Below are positions 25,568 through 33,573 of a stretch of DNA of 64,000 bases, one piece after another (position 1 is the first letter of the stretch; each line of letters starts with the position of its first letter). Made by a program: the position numbers and the translations under genes. The notes beneath the pieces were generated by a model. The model searched no databases. It had not been told where the DNA came from and saw nothing but the letters and a program-made list of their open reading frames with translations. The DNA comes from DAIMFL01 sp964372215 (GTDB lineage Bacteria > Pseudomonadota > Alphaproteobacteria > Dongiales > Dongiaceae): positions 150,849 to 214,848 of the forward strand of contig CAYJQC010000003.1 in NCBI GenBank assembly GCA_964372215.1, given 5' to 3'.

Positions 25568-26335
25568 ATGGCGAACTGGGATCCCGGGCAGTACCTGAAG
25601 TTCGCCGATCATCGCCTGCGTCCGGCGCTCGACCTGATGGCGCGGATTCCGCCGCTCGCGGCGCGCCGGATCTACGATCTCGGCTGCGGGCCGGGAACCA
25701 TCACCCGGCTGCTGGCGGAACGCTGGCCGGGCGCCGAGGTGAGCGGGATCGACGGTTCGGCGGAGATGCTGGCCAGGGCGCGCGATCTGGCGCCGGGCAT
25801 CGATTTCGTCGCCGCCGACCTCACCGCCTGGACGCCGCCGGCGCCGGCCGAGCTGGTGTTCAGCAACGCCGCGCTCCAGTGGCTCGGCGATCACGACGGG
25901 CTGTTTCCGCGCCTGCTCTCCGGCGTCGCGCCCGGCGGTGTGCTGGCGGTCCAGATGCCGCGCAACTTCGATGCGCCGTCGCATCGCCTGCTGGCCGAAA
26001 TCGCCGGACAGGATTCCTGGCGGGACCGCCTGCGGCCGCTGCTGCGCGGCGCCCCGGTCGCGCCGCCCCAGGACTATCACCGGCTGCTGGCAGCCCGGGC
26101 CGCCAGCCTCGACATCTGGGAGGTCGAGTATCTGCACCGGCTGGAGGGCGCGAACCCGGTGCTCGAATGGACCAAGGGCACCGCCCTGCGCCCATTCCTC
26201 GACGCCCTGGCCGGGGCCGAGCGCGCCGCCTTTCTCGCCGAGTACGGGCGCCGCGTCGCCGCCGCCTATCCGCCCCAAGCCGACGGCGCCACCCTGTTCC
26301 CGTTCCGCCGCCTGTTCATCGTCGCCGTGGCTTGA
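25568..26335 (+). CDS. tam: Trans-aconitate 2-methyltransferase
   Basis: 255 residues, the normal Tam length. MANWDPGQYLKFADHRLRPALDL is the diagnostic N-terminus. The SAM-binding motif I YDLGCGPGTITRLLAERWP is at about 37-55, and FSNAALQWLGDH and the C-terminal EYGRRVAAAYP follow. The enzyme methylates trans-aconitate, a by-product that inhibits aconitase, using S-adenosylmethionine in the cytoplasm. Confidence 0.93.
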   Translation: MANWDPGQYLKFADHRLRPALDLMARIPPLAARRIYDLGCGPGTITRLLAERWPGAEVSGIDGSAEMLARARDLAPGIDFVAADLTAWTPPAPAELVFSNAALQWLGDHDGLFPRLLSGVAPGGVLAVQMPRNFDAPSHRLLAEIAGQDSWRDRLRPLLRGAPVAPPQDYHRLLAARAASLDIWEVEYLHRLEGANPVLEWTKGTALRPFLDALAGAERAAFLAEYGRRVAAAYPPQADGATLFPFRRLFIVAVA

Positions 26336-26466
26336 GCCGGCGCCGGCCGGGCGGACCGCGATGTGACGGCCGCCATCTGTAGCCGACGGGTGCGGCGGTG
26401 ATAGGATGATTCTCCGATGCAGGCCGGCGCAGTGGCCCGGCCGCGGCAAGCACCGCGGAGAGATCG

Positions 26467-27207
26467 ATGCGCGCTTGGATGGTCGCGATGATGGTGGCGC
26501 TGGCTACCCTGGCGGGCGGCCGGGCGATGGCCGATGACGGGCTGCAGGCCGAACTGACCGGGGTGCTCGAGCGCTACTACGCGGCGCAGCGCGCCGGCGA
26601 TTTCGACGCCTGGATGGCGGTCTGCTCGCAAGACTTCCGCGGCATGGTGGCGGGCGGTTTCTCGTCCGAGGAGGAGAAGCAGGCCTTCCTCGCGTGGCAG
26701 CAGAAGGCGACGCCCAGGAGCTTCCAGGTGCTGCACCTGGAATCGGGCGGGGAAGACGGCGCCGCCACCCTGTACACCGTCACCGACGGCCAGCGCCCGC
26801 CCGATTCCCCCGACGGCGAATGGATCGACGCCCAGGCCGAAGTCGACGTCTCCTTCGTGAAGGAGGCGGATGGCTGGAAGGTGGCCATGGTCATGGTCGG
26901 TACCGATCCGGCGTCGATCCAGCGCTCGGCGGACGACTCGTTCGAACCGATCGAGGCCTACGACACGGGGACCTACACCAATCTCGGCGGAAGGATCGTG
27001 CGCGCCGAGTTCCGCGACGACCACACGCTGGTGGTGGTGCGGCTCCTGGACGAGGAGGAGTTCGTCTACCTGCCGTCGCGCCAGGAGCTGGAGGAGATGG
27101 GCTTCAACCCCGACCTGCTGGTACCCCACGCCAATGTCGAGGTCGAGGGCCACCCCCATCTCAAGGACAAGTTCAAGGTCTGGGCGACCGGCCTGAACGT
27201 GCTCTGA
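26467..27207 (+). CDS. Secreted NTF2-like (SnoaL-type) protein of unknown function
   Basis: 246 residues. The signal peptide MRAWMVAMMVALATLAGGRAMA is cleaved before DDGLQ. The first half (about 28-155: LTGVLERYYAAQRAGDFDAWMAVCSQDF ... KEADGWKVAMVMVG) reads like an NTF2/SnoaL-type cone fold used for stress or catalytic functions. The second half (about 160-246) is an acidic beta-rich extension (FVYLPSRQELEEMGFNPDLL) that I do not recognise. Start ATG with GAGAGAT upstream. Periplasmic location expected. Confidence 0.75.
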   Translation: MRAWMVAMMVALATLAGGRAMADDGLQAELTGVLERYYAAQRAGDFDAWMAVCSQDFRGMVAGGFSSEEEKQAFLAWQQKATPRSFQVLHLESGGEDGAATLYTVTDGQRPPDSPDGEWIDAQAEVDVSFVKEADGWKVAMVMVGTDPASIQRSADDSFEPIEAYDTGTYTNLGGRIVRAEFRDDHTLVVVRLLDEEEFVYLPSRQELEEMGFNPDLLVPHANVEVEGHPHLKDKFKVWATGLNVL

Positions 27208-27339
27208 CGGTGCCGCGGGCGGCTTCGATCAACCCCAGAATACGTCAGGGGATTGTCAGCGAAGGCAACGGGTTAGGTTGATTTCGCCTTGACCCGGACG
27301 GCGCCGCGCCGCAGGCTTTGCGGCGTTGGAGGACGCCCC

Positions 27340-28938
27340 GTGCCGGACGCCCTGGAGAACCGCTGGACCCACGCGATTGCACTGGCCGAGCTCGAGGCCA
27401 AGGGGCGCGTGGTGCTGCGCCTTGATGGCAAGCAGATCGCCCTGTTCGCCACCGCCGAGGGCCCATTCGCCTGCAACAACCGCTGCCCGCATGAAGGCTA
27501 CCCGCTGCGTGAGGGCAGCCTGGGCAGCGGCGCCGAATCCTGCCTGCTGACCTGCAACTGGCACAACTGGAAGTTCGACCTGCGCGACGGCGCCAATCTC
27601 TATGGCGGCGACCGGCTGCGGGTCTATCCGCTGCGCGTGGTCGACGGCGCGGTCTGGCTCGACCTCGCCGATCCGCCGCCGGCCGACCGCCGGGCGGCGA
27701 TCATGGCCAGCCTGCGCGACGCCTTCGACGACGAGGACTACGAGCGCATGGCGCGCGAGCTGGCGCGCCTGCGGCTGGCCGGCGGCGATCTTGCCGCGGC
27801 GCTTGCCGCCGCCATCGTCTGGTCCCATGACCGGGTCGAGTTCGGCTGGACCCACGCCCATGCCGGCGCCGCCGACTGGCTGACGCTCCACGATGCGCCG
27901 GGCCGGGATGCCGAGGGCCAGCTGATCTGCATCACCGAGGCGCTCGCCCATGTCGCCCGCGACGTGCTGCGCGAGCAGCCCTATCCCTATCCCGATGGCA
28001 GCCTGCCCTATGACGAGGACGCCTTCGTCGCCGCAATCGACGCCGAGGACGAGCCGACCGCGAGCGCGATGATCCGCGGCGCGCTCTCGGCCGGGCTCGG
28101 CTTCGCGTCCCTGGAGCGCGGGTTGACCCGGGCGGCGCTGCTGCACTACGCCGATTTCGGCCATGCGCTGATCTATGTCGCCAAGGCCGGGCCGCTGATC
28201 GCGCGGCTGGGCCGGACGGTGGCGCTGCCGTTGCTGCTGGCGCTGGTGCGCAGCATCGTCAAGGCCAGCCGCGAGGACCTGATCCCGGAGTTCCGCGGCT
28301 ACGCGCCGGCGCTCGCGGCATGGGGCGGTGCTGCCGCCGCGCCCGATTCTGCCGCCTATCGCGGCCTCAATGTCGAGCGCGCGCTCGCCCTGACCGCCGG
28401 CCATGGCGGCGCCGACCCGCTCGCGCTGTACGACGCGCTGCTCGGCGCCAATGCCGGCAACATGCTGCGCTTCGACACCGCGATCCAGACCCGCGTCGAC
28501 GGCGCCGCCAAGGACAACGTGGGCTGGCTCGACTTCACCCACGGCATCACCTTCGCGAACGCGGTGCGCCGGCAATGCCTGCGCATTCCCGAGCTGTGGC
28601 CCCAGGGCCTGCTGCAGATGGCCTGCTTCGCCGGCCGCAATGCGCGCTACGCCCGCGCCGACGAACCGCCGGAATGCTGGCAGGTCGACGACGCCGAGCG
28701 CTTCTTCGACGCGGGCATCGAGATGCTGTTCGACCACGGCCAGCCGGAACCGATCGTCGCGGTGCATCTCCTGAAGACGACCCTGGCGGCGCGCGAGGAG
28801 GTGCGGGCGGCGCGTTCGCCCGAGACCGCCGGCGCGGTGCTGGCGGCGCTCAACCGCTTCCTGAACTCGCCGCTGCGGCGCAAGCATGTGCGGCGCACCG
28901 CGCGCCAGGCGACCGCCTTCGTCGCGCTGGACGGTTAG
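27340..28938 (+). CDS. Rieske [2Fe-2S] protein with large C-terminal domain of unknown function
   Basis: 532 residues from GTG 27340 (GGAGG at 27328-27332). The N-terminal Rieske domain (about 10-105) has both ligand pairs: C49-P-H51 in CNNRCPHEG and C72-N-W-H75 in CNWHNWKF. The remaining roughly 420 residues are helical and contain HYADFGHALIYVAKA (about 265-280), which faintly recalls questin-oxidase-like proteins; that comparison is from memory and unproven. No ring-hydroxylase non-heme iron motif (D-x2-H-x4-H) is seen. Probably a soluble oxidoreductase; the reaction is unknown. It overlaps the convergent MFS gene by 4 bases. Confidence 0.85.
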   Translation: MPDALENRWTHAIALAELEAKGRVVLRLDGKQIALFATAEGPFACNNRCPHEGYPLREGSLGSGAESCLLTCNWHNWKFDLRDGANLYGGDRLRVYPLRVVDGAVWLDLADPPPADRRAAIMASLRDAFDDEDYERMARELARLRLAGGDLAAALAAAIVWSHDRVEFGWTHAHAGAADWLTLHDAPGRDAEGQLICITEALAHVARDVLREQPYPYPDGSLPYDEDAFVAAIDAEDEPTASAMIRGALSAGLGFASLERGLTRAALLHYADFGHALIYVAKAGPLIARLGRTVALPLLLALVRSIVKASREDLIPEFRGYAPALAAWGGAAAAPDSAAYRGLNVERALALTAGHGGADPLALYDALLGANAGNMLRFDTAIQTRVDGAAKDNVGWLDFTHGITFANAVRRQCLRIPELWPQGLLQMACFAGRNARYARADEPPECWQVDDAERFFDAGIEMLFDHGQPEPIVAVHLLKTTLAAREEVRAARSPETAGAVLAALNRFLNSPLRRKHVRRTARQATAFVALDG

Positions 28939-30179
28939 GTACATGATCCCGGCTTGACCGGCCGGCGCTCCGTCGGCAGGCGCAGGGCGAAGAGCGTCGC
29001 CAGCACGCCGCCGAGGCCGAGGCTGGCGAAGGCCCAGAGCCAGCCCGTGCCGCCCGCGCCCGGGCCGCCGCCGGCATCGAGCAGCAGCCCGAACACCAGC
29101 GGCGCGACGCCGCCGGCGCCGAAGCCGAGGATCGAGCGCACCGCGAGCGCCAGGCCGAGGCTGCCGGGATCGACCGATTCCGTCATCGCGGTCGACAGGA
29201 CGGGTGAGTCGCCGAGCGCGGAGAAGCCGTAGAGCACCGCCATGACCAGCAGCAGCGGCGCCGGCCCGCCGGCCAGCACTGCGATCGAGAACGAGCAGGC
29301 GGCGCCGGCGATGCCGAGCGTCACCAGCATCGCCTTGCGGCCGAAGCGGTCGGAGGCGCCGCCGACCACGAACGACGCGAAGGCGCCCGACAAGTGAATG
29401 GCGGCGGCGACCGCGAGCCCGATCGTCGCCGCGCTCCACGACGTCCGCTCGGTCAGGGCCGGCGACAGGAAGGCCGGCATCCAGGCCCACATGCCCAAGA
29501 GCTCCCAGCAATGGGCCGTGTAGCCCAGGGTGAGCAGCAGCGAGCGGCGGTCGGCCAGGAAGCGCAGCGCCATCGGCGACACGCCGCCGTGGCGCGGCGC
29601 GATCACGTTGGGGCGGCGGCGCATGCCGATCGCGGCGGCCAGCGCCCCGAAGACCGGTCCGGCGGCGCAGACCAGGAAGGCGGTCTCGTAGCCGATCCGC
29701 GCGGCCAGCGCGGTCGAGATCGCGATCGAGCCGAAATAGCCGAGCGAGGCGGCGGCGAGCAGCCAGCCGATCGCGGCGCCGCGCTGATGCTGGGCCGTGC
29801 CCTGGGCCACCAGCATGATCGCCGGGGTGTAGGTGCCGCCCTGGGCCAGGCCGACGATGCTGAACAGCAGCAGGCCGCTGTCATAGGAACGGGCGAAGAC
29901 CGCGAAGCCGAGAGTGGCGAGCGCGGCGATCCAGCTCGACCAGATCAGCACCCGCTTGGCGCCGAGATGGTCGGCCAGCCAGGAGGTGGCGACCAGCGAG
30001 ATGGCGTAGCAGATGTTGAACGCCGACTGGATCGAGCCGGCCTCGCCCGAGCTCATCTGCCAGCCCGCCATCACCATCGGCAGGGCGCCAGCATACATCA
30101 TGAAGGCGAGCGAGGCGCCGAAGCGGTTGGCGTGGAGCAGGAAAAGCCAGCGCGAGCTTCTCGCCGACGGAGCTGACAC
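28935..30179 (-). CDS. Major facilitator superfamily transporter
   Basis: 414 residues, about 12 transmembrane segments. The inter-helix 2-3 motif SWLADHLGAKRVLIWSS and its C-half counterpart GGASDRFGRKAMLV are the MFS signatures. I place the start at GTG 30179 (GAGG six bases upstream); the long frame upstream is a shadow of the neighbouring gene. Substrate unknown. It is transcribed in the same direction as the saccharopine-dehydrogenase-like gene, whose stop lies 144 bases upstream, with tandem repeats in between. Confidence 0.88.
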   Translation of the reverse strand: MSAPSARSSRWLFLLHANRFGASLAFMMYAGALPMVMAGWQMSSGEAGSIQSAFNICYAISLVATSWLADHLGAKRVLIWSSWIAALATLGFAVFARSYDSGLLLFSIVGLAQGGTYTPAIMLVAQGTAQHQRGAAIGWLLAAASLGYFGSIAISTALAARIGYETAFLVCAAGPVFGALAAAIGMRRRPNVIAPRHGGVSPMALRFLADRRSLLLTLGYTAHCWELLGMWAWMPAFLSPALTERTSWSAATIGLAVAAAIHLSGAFASFVVGGASDRFGRKAMLVTLGIAGAACSFSIAVLAGGPAPLLLVMAVLYGFSALGDSPVLSTAMTESVDPGSLGLALAVRSILGFGAGGVAPLVFGLLLDAGGGPGAGGTGWLWAFASLGLGGVLATLFALRLPTERRPVKPGSCT

Positions 30180-30270
30180 CCTGGCCTCAGGATCTCGTGA
30201 GCGGTACGCGCCGCATTGTGCCGCCGCCGGCACGCCGGCGCCAGCAGCCGATGCGCAGCCGGCGCCCGTC

Positions 30271-30330
30271 CGCTGGATTACTGCCCGCTGGATTACTGCC
30301 CGCTGGACTACTGCCCGCTGGACTACTGGT
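30271..30330. repeat. Four tandem 15-bp repeats
   Basis: The unit CGCTGGATTACTGCC (30271-30285, 30286-30300) is repeated with a one-base change (CGCTGGACTACTGCC, 30301-30315) and once more partly (30316-30330). The last unit contains the TAG stop of the saccharopine-dehydrogenase-like gene, and read in that gene's frame every unit carries a stop codon. This looks like slippage expansion of the gene's own 3' end. Confidence 0.9.
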
Positions 30331-31399
30331 AGTGGCGGCCGAAGCGGTTGGCCAGGAAATCGTCGAGCTTCGCCTGCTCCTGGTGCACGAAGCCGGACTT
30401 CGGCAGCTTGCCGTCGCGGTGCAGGTCGACCATGGCGCAGATTCCAGCGGCGGTGGTGATCTGGATCGCGCTCATCAGCTTGCCGCCGATCTCCTTGGCA
30501 TAGATCTTCTTGGCGTAGGTCTGCTGGGTCAGGCGCTTCTCGCGCATGCCGCTGACCGTCACGAAGATCAGCACCACGTCCTGCAGCGTGATCGGCACCG
30601 AGGTCTCCAGGATGTCCTTGAGCAGGTCGCGCCGGTCGCGCAGGCGCAGGTCCTCGAGCAGCAGCTTCATGATGTCGCAATGGCCGGGATAGCGCACGGT
30701 CTTGTAGTTGAGGCTCTTCACCCGCCCGGCCAGCGTGTCGCACAGGGTGCCGAGCCCGCCCGAGGTGTTGAACGCCTCGTAGTCGACGCCGTCGAGCGAG
30801 AAGCTCTCGAGACCCTCCATCGGCATGACCTCGATCTGCTCGCCCTCGTAGATCGCCTCGCAGGGGTTGCAGTACTCGTTGATCAGGCCGTCGGTGCTCC
30901 AGGTCAAGTTGTACTTGAGGCCGTTCACGGGATATTGGGGCAGGGCGCCGACCCGCATATGCACCTCGCGCAAGCTGTCGAAATGCTGCGCCAGGTCGTT
31001 GGCGACGATCGAGATGAAACCGGGGGCCAGGCCGCATTGCGGCGCGAAGGCGACCGGCGCGCCGTCCGACACCGACTTCACGGCGCGGGTGGTCTCGACG
31101 TCCTCGGTCAGGTCGAAGTAATGGGCGCCGACCTTGCGCGCGACCTTGGCGACGGTCGGGTTCAGGAAGAACGGCAGGGCGCTCACCATGACGTCGTGGC
31201 CCTTCGCGGCCTTCTCGAGCGCCGCGGCGTCCGCCAGGTCGACCTGGACGTGGCGCGCCTTGGCCGGGTCGACCATGGCCAGGAAGGCCGGGTCGCGGTC
31301 GGCGACGGTGAGCTGGTAGTGGCCGGTCGATCCCAGCATGTCGACGATGGCGCCGCCGATCTTGCCGGCGCCGAGCACAAGGAGCCTGGTCATGGACAT
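30323..31399 (-). CDS. Saccharopine dehydrogenase family / lysine dehydrogenase-like oxidoreductase
   Basis: 358 residues. An N-terminal Rossmann motif LVLGAGKIGGAIVDML (about 6-21) binds NAD(P), DLTEDVETTRA and FAPQCGLAPGFISIVA are family landmarks, and the C-terminal half is the catalytic Sacchrp_dh_C part. The length fits single-domain LYS9/lysine-6-dehydrogenase types. It is divergent from an Lrp/AsnC regulator with palindromic DNA between them, so amino-acid-responsive control is likely. Exact substrate not determinable. Confidence 0.87.
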   Translation of the reverse strand: MSMTRLLVLGAGKIGGAIVDMLGSTGHYQLTVADRDPAFLAMVDPAKARHVQVDLADAAALEKAAKGHDVMVSALPFFLNPTVAKVARKVGAHYFDLTEDVETTRAVKSVSDGAPVAFAPQCGLAPGFISIVANDLAQHFDSLREVHMRVGALPQYPVNGLKYNLTWSTDGLINEYCNPCEAIYEGEQIEVMPMEGLESFSLDGVDYEAFNTSGGLGTLCDTLAGRVKSLNYKTVRYPGHCDIMKLLLEDLRLRDRRDLLKDILETSVPITLQDVVLIFVTVSGMREKRLTQQTYAKKIYAKEIGGKLMSAIQITTAAGICAMVDLHRDGKLPKSGFVHQEQAKLDDFLANRFGRHYQ

Positions 31400-31495
31400 G
31401 AACTTTCTGTCTGCGGGGACCGGCGCCGGGATCGGCGGCCGGCCGGATTGCTAAAGCGAGGGGTCAATGCTAGCAACGGGCGGGGCCGGTCTGAA

Positions 31496-31543
31496 GCCGG
31501 CGAAATGCCGGCTCGCCCGGCGAAACGCCGGCATTCCGCCGGC
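31496..31543. promoter_or_regulatory. Iterated palindromes between divergent dehydrogenase and Lrp-type genes
   Basis: Three overlapping or adjacent palindromes: GCCGGCGAAATGCCGGC (31496-31512), CCCGGCGAAACGCCGGC (31516-31532) and GCCGGCATTCCGCCGGC (31527-31543). A further CGCCGGCG-type half lies before the start codon. The first two are 20 bases apart centre to centre, about two helical turns. This suits cooperative binding by an octameric Lrp/AsnC protein, here the product of the adjacent gene (inference). Confidence 0.5.
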
Positions 31544-31576
31544 CGACCCCTGGGAAACGCCGGCGGCAGCGGAATC

Positions 31577-32020
31577 ATGGCCAAGCGCGCCCTCGACGAC
31601 ATCGACCGCCGACTCGTCTCGGCCCTGAGCGCCAATGCGCGCCAGCCGGCGGCGCTGCTCGCGCGCCGGCTCGGCCTGTCCAGGAGCGCGGTGCAGGAAC
31701 GGCTGAAGCGCCTGGAGCGCGACCGGGTGATCCTCGGCTACACCGTGACCCTGGGCGACGACCAGCCCAAGGCGGGGGTCAGCGCCCAGGTCATGCTGAC
31801 CCTCGAGCCGAAGCTGCAGGACCGGGCGGTCGATGCCCTGCGCGGCCTGCCGGAGGTGAAAAGCGCCCACACCGTCTCCGGCCAGTACGACCTGGTGGCC
31901 GAGGTGACGGCCGAGCATGCCGAGGCGCTCGACGCGGTGCTGACCCGCATCGGCAAGCTGCCGGGGGTGACGCGCACCACCTCGTCGATCCTGCTGTCGG
32001 TGAAGTTCCAGCGGCGGTGA
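31577..32020 (+). CDS. Lrp/AsnC family transcriptional regulator
   Basis: 147 residues. N-terminal HTH (LDDIDRRLVSALSANARQPAALLARRLGLSRSAVQERLKRLE, about residues 6-47, cited as landmark only) and C-terminal RAM/ACT-like domain (KSAHTVSGQYDLVAEVTA and TRTTSSILL) are complete. ATG preceded by GGCAGCGGAATC, a weak SD. It likely senses an amino acid and controls itself and the divergent dehydrogenase through the palindromes at 31496-31543. Confidence 0.92.
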   Translation: MAKRALDDIDRRLVSALSANARQPAALLARRLGLSRSAVQERLKRLERDRVILGYTVTLGDDQPKAGVSAQVMLTLEPKLQDRAVDALRGLPEVKSAHTVSGQYDLVAEVTAEHAEALDAVLTRIGKLPGVTRTTSSILLSVKFQRR

Positions 32021-32045
32021 CGCCGGATCGGCGCGCGGCCTGTGC

Positions 32046-32492
32046 TCAATCCGTGCCGGTCGGCGGGGTCCGGTAGCTGACCGCCAGGCGATTCCAGGAA
32101 TTGATCAGCGCGATGGCGAAGGTGAGGTCGGCGGCTTCGCGCTCGCTGAAATGTCGGCGCAACCCGTCGAACTCGGCGTCGGCCGCGCCGGATTCGCTCA
32201 ACAGGGTCACCGACTCGGCCCACGCCAGGGCGGCGCGCTCGCGCGCGTCAAAGAACGGGGACTCCCGCCAAGCGACCAGCCCATCGATCCGGGCATCCTT
32301 CTCACCCGCCTGTCGCAGTTTCCGGGCATGCATGTCGATGCAGAAGGCGCAGCCGTTGATCTGCGACGTCCGCAGCTTCACCAGTTCGAGCAGCCGGTGG
32401 TCGAGGCCGCAGCCTTCGATGTAGCTGTCGAAATCCAGCATCGCCCGATATCCGCCGGGCGACAGTTTGGCGTACTCGCCTCTCGACTGCAT
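32046..32492 (-). CDS. AhpD-like alkylhydroperoxidase / carboxymuconolactone decarboxylase family
   Basis: 148 residues. The redox motif CAFC within INGCAFCIDMHARKLR (about 45-60) is the AhpD catalytic CxxC with the nearby His. The protein probably reduces peroxides or acts as an unspecified CMD-fold enzyme. It is convergent with the Lrp gene, whose stop lies 25 bases away. Confidence 0.9.
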   Translation of the reverse strand: MQSRGEYAKLSPGGYRAMLDFDSYIEGCGLDHRLLELVKLRTSQINGCAFCIDMHARKLRQAGEKDARIDGLVAWRESPFFDARERAALAWAESVTLLSESGAADAEFDGLRRHFSEREAADLTFAIALINSWNRLAVSYRTPPTGTD

Positions 32493-32582
32493 CGCTGTTC
32501 CTCTGTTGGGGCGCGCCGCGCGCTATGTCACAGGAATCGCGGCGAGTCGGCAAGCGCCGGCGGTCGACCGTGCCGCCACTGC

Positions 32583-33563
32583 TCAACGTGGATAGCACCC
32601 GGCCACGCGGGCGCGCTGGACGACGAGCGCCAGGATCATGTCGATGGTGGGGGTGTCGATGCCGGCCAGGTCGCCCATCTCGGCGACGGCGGTGACCAGC
32701 GCGTCGATCTCCATGGGACGGCCGATCTCGAGGTCCTGCAGCATCGAGGTCTTGTGGGCGCCGACATCGGCGGCCCAGCCGATGCGGGTATCGACGTCGA
32801 CCCCGAACTTGACGCCGAGCGCCTCGCCGACCGCCTGGCCCTCGACCATCATGCGGCGGATGACGGCGCGCGTGCCGGGATCGCCGGCGATGTCCTCGAG
32901 GGTCGCGTGGGTCAGGGCCGAGACCGGGTTGAACGACAGATTGCCCCACAGCTTGACCCAGATGTCGTCGCGGATGCGTGGGCGCACCGGCGCCTTGAAC
33001 CCGGCCCCGGTCATGGCCTCGGCGAGCTTCGTCGCGCGCGGCGATTTGCCGCCGTCGGGCTCGCCCAGCATGAAGCGGTTGCCATAGGCATGCTGGATGA
33101 TGCCGGGCGCCACCACCTCGGCCGCGGGGTAGACGACGCAGCCGATCACCCGCTCGCCCGGGATCAGCCTTTCCAGCCGGCCGTCGGGATCGAGGCATTG
33201 CAGCCGATGGCCCTCATGGGCACCGGGGAGCTTGTGGAAATACCACCAGGGAATCCCGTTCATGGCGGTCACCACGGCAGTGTCGGGACCCAAGAGCGGC
33301 TGCATCGCCTCGGCGATCGGCGCCACGCCGTGCGCCTTCACGGTGACGATGACCACGTCCTGGGGCCCGGCCTCCGCCGGCTTGTCGGTGGCGGCGACGC
33401 GGACAGTGTGCTCGGCGCCGTCGATCCTGAGAGTCAGGCCGTTCGCGCGGATCGCCGCCAGATGCGGCCCGCGCGCGATCAGCGTCACTTCCTCGCCGGC
33501 GCGCGCCAGCTCGGCGCCCAGCAGCCCGCCGATCGCGCCGGCACCGTAGATGCAGATCTTCAT
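32583..33563 (-). CDS. 2-dehydropantoate 2-reductase (PanE/ApbA) family oxidoreductase
   Basis: 326 residues. The N-terminal NADPH motif MKICIYGAGAIGGLLGAEL (GxGxxG at 7-12), VTVKAHGV and AMNGIPWWYF blocks, and the catalytic Lys in DDIWVKLWGNLSFNPVSAL are all in place. The presence of WWYFHKLPG suggests the side branch of ApbA-like paralogues, not housekeeping PanE. It ends just downstream of the oxalate-CoA-ligase-like gene (10-base gap), in the same direction, so both probably act in one catabolic operon. Confidence 0.88.
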   Translation of the reverse strand: MKICIYGAGAIGGLLGAELARAGEEVTLIARGPHLAAIRANGLTLRIDGAEHTVRVAATDKPAEAGPQDVVIVTVKAHGVAPIAEAMQPLLGPDTAVVTAMNGIPWWYFHKLPGAHEGHRLQCLDPDGRLERLIPGERVIGCVVYPAAEVVAPGIIQHAYGNRFMLGEPDGGKSPRATKLAEAMTGAGFKAPVRPRIRDDIWVKLWGNLSFNPVSALTHATLEDIAGDPGTRAVIRRMMVEGQAVGEALGVKFGVDVDTRIGWAADVGAHKTSMLQDLEIGRPMEIDALVTAVAEMGDLAGIDTPTIDMILALVVQRARVAGCYPR

Positions 33564-33573
33564 GCCGGCGTCC

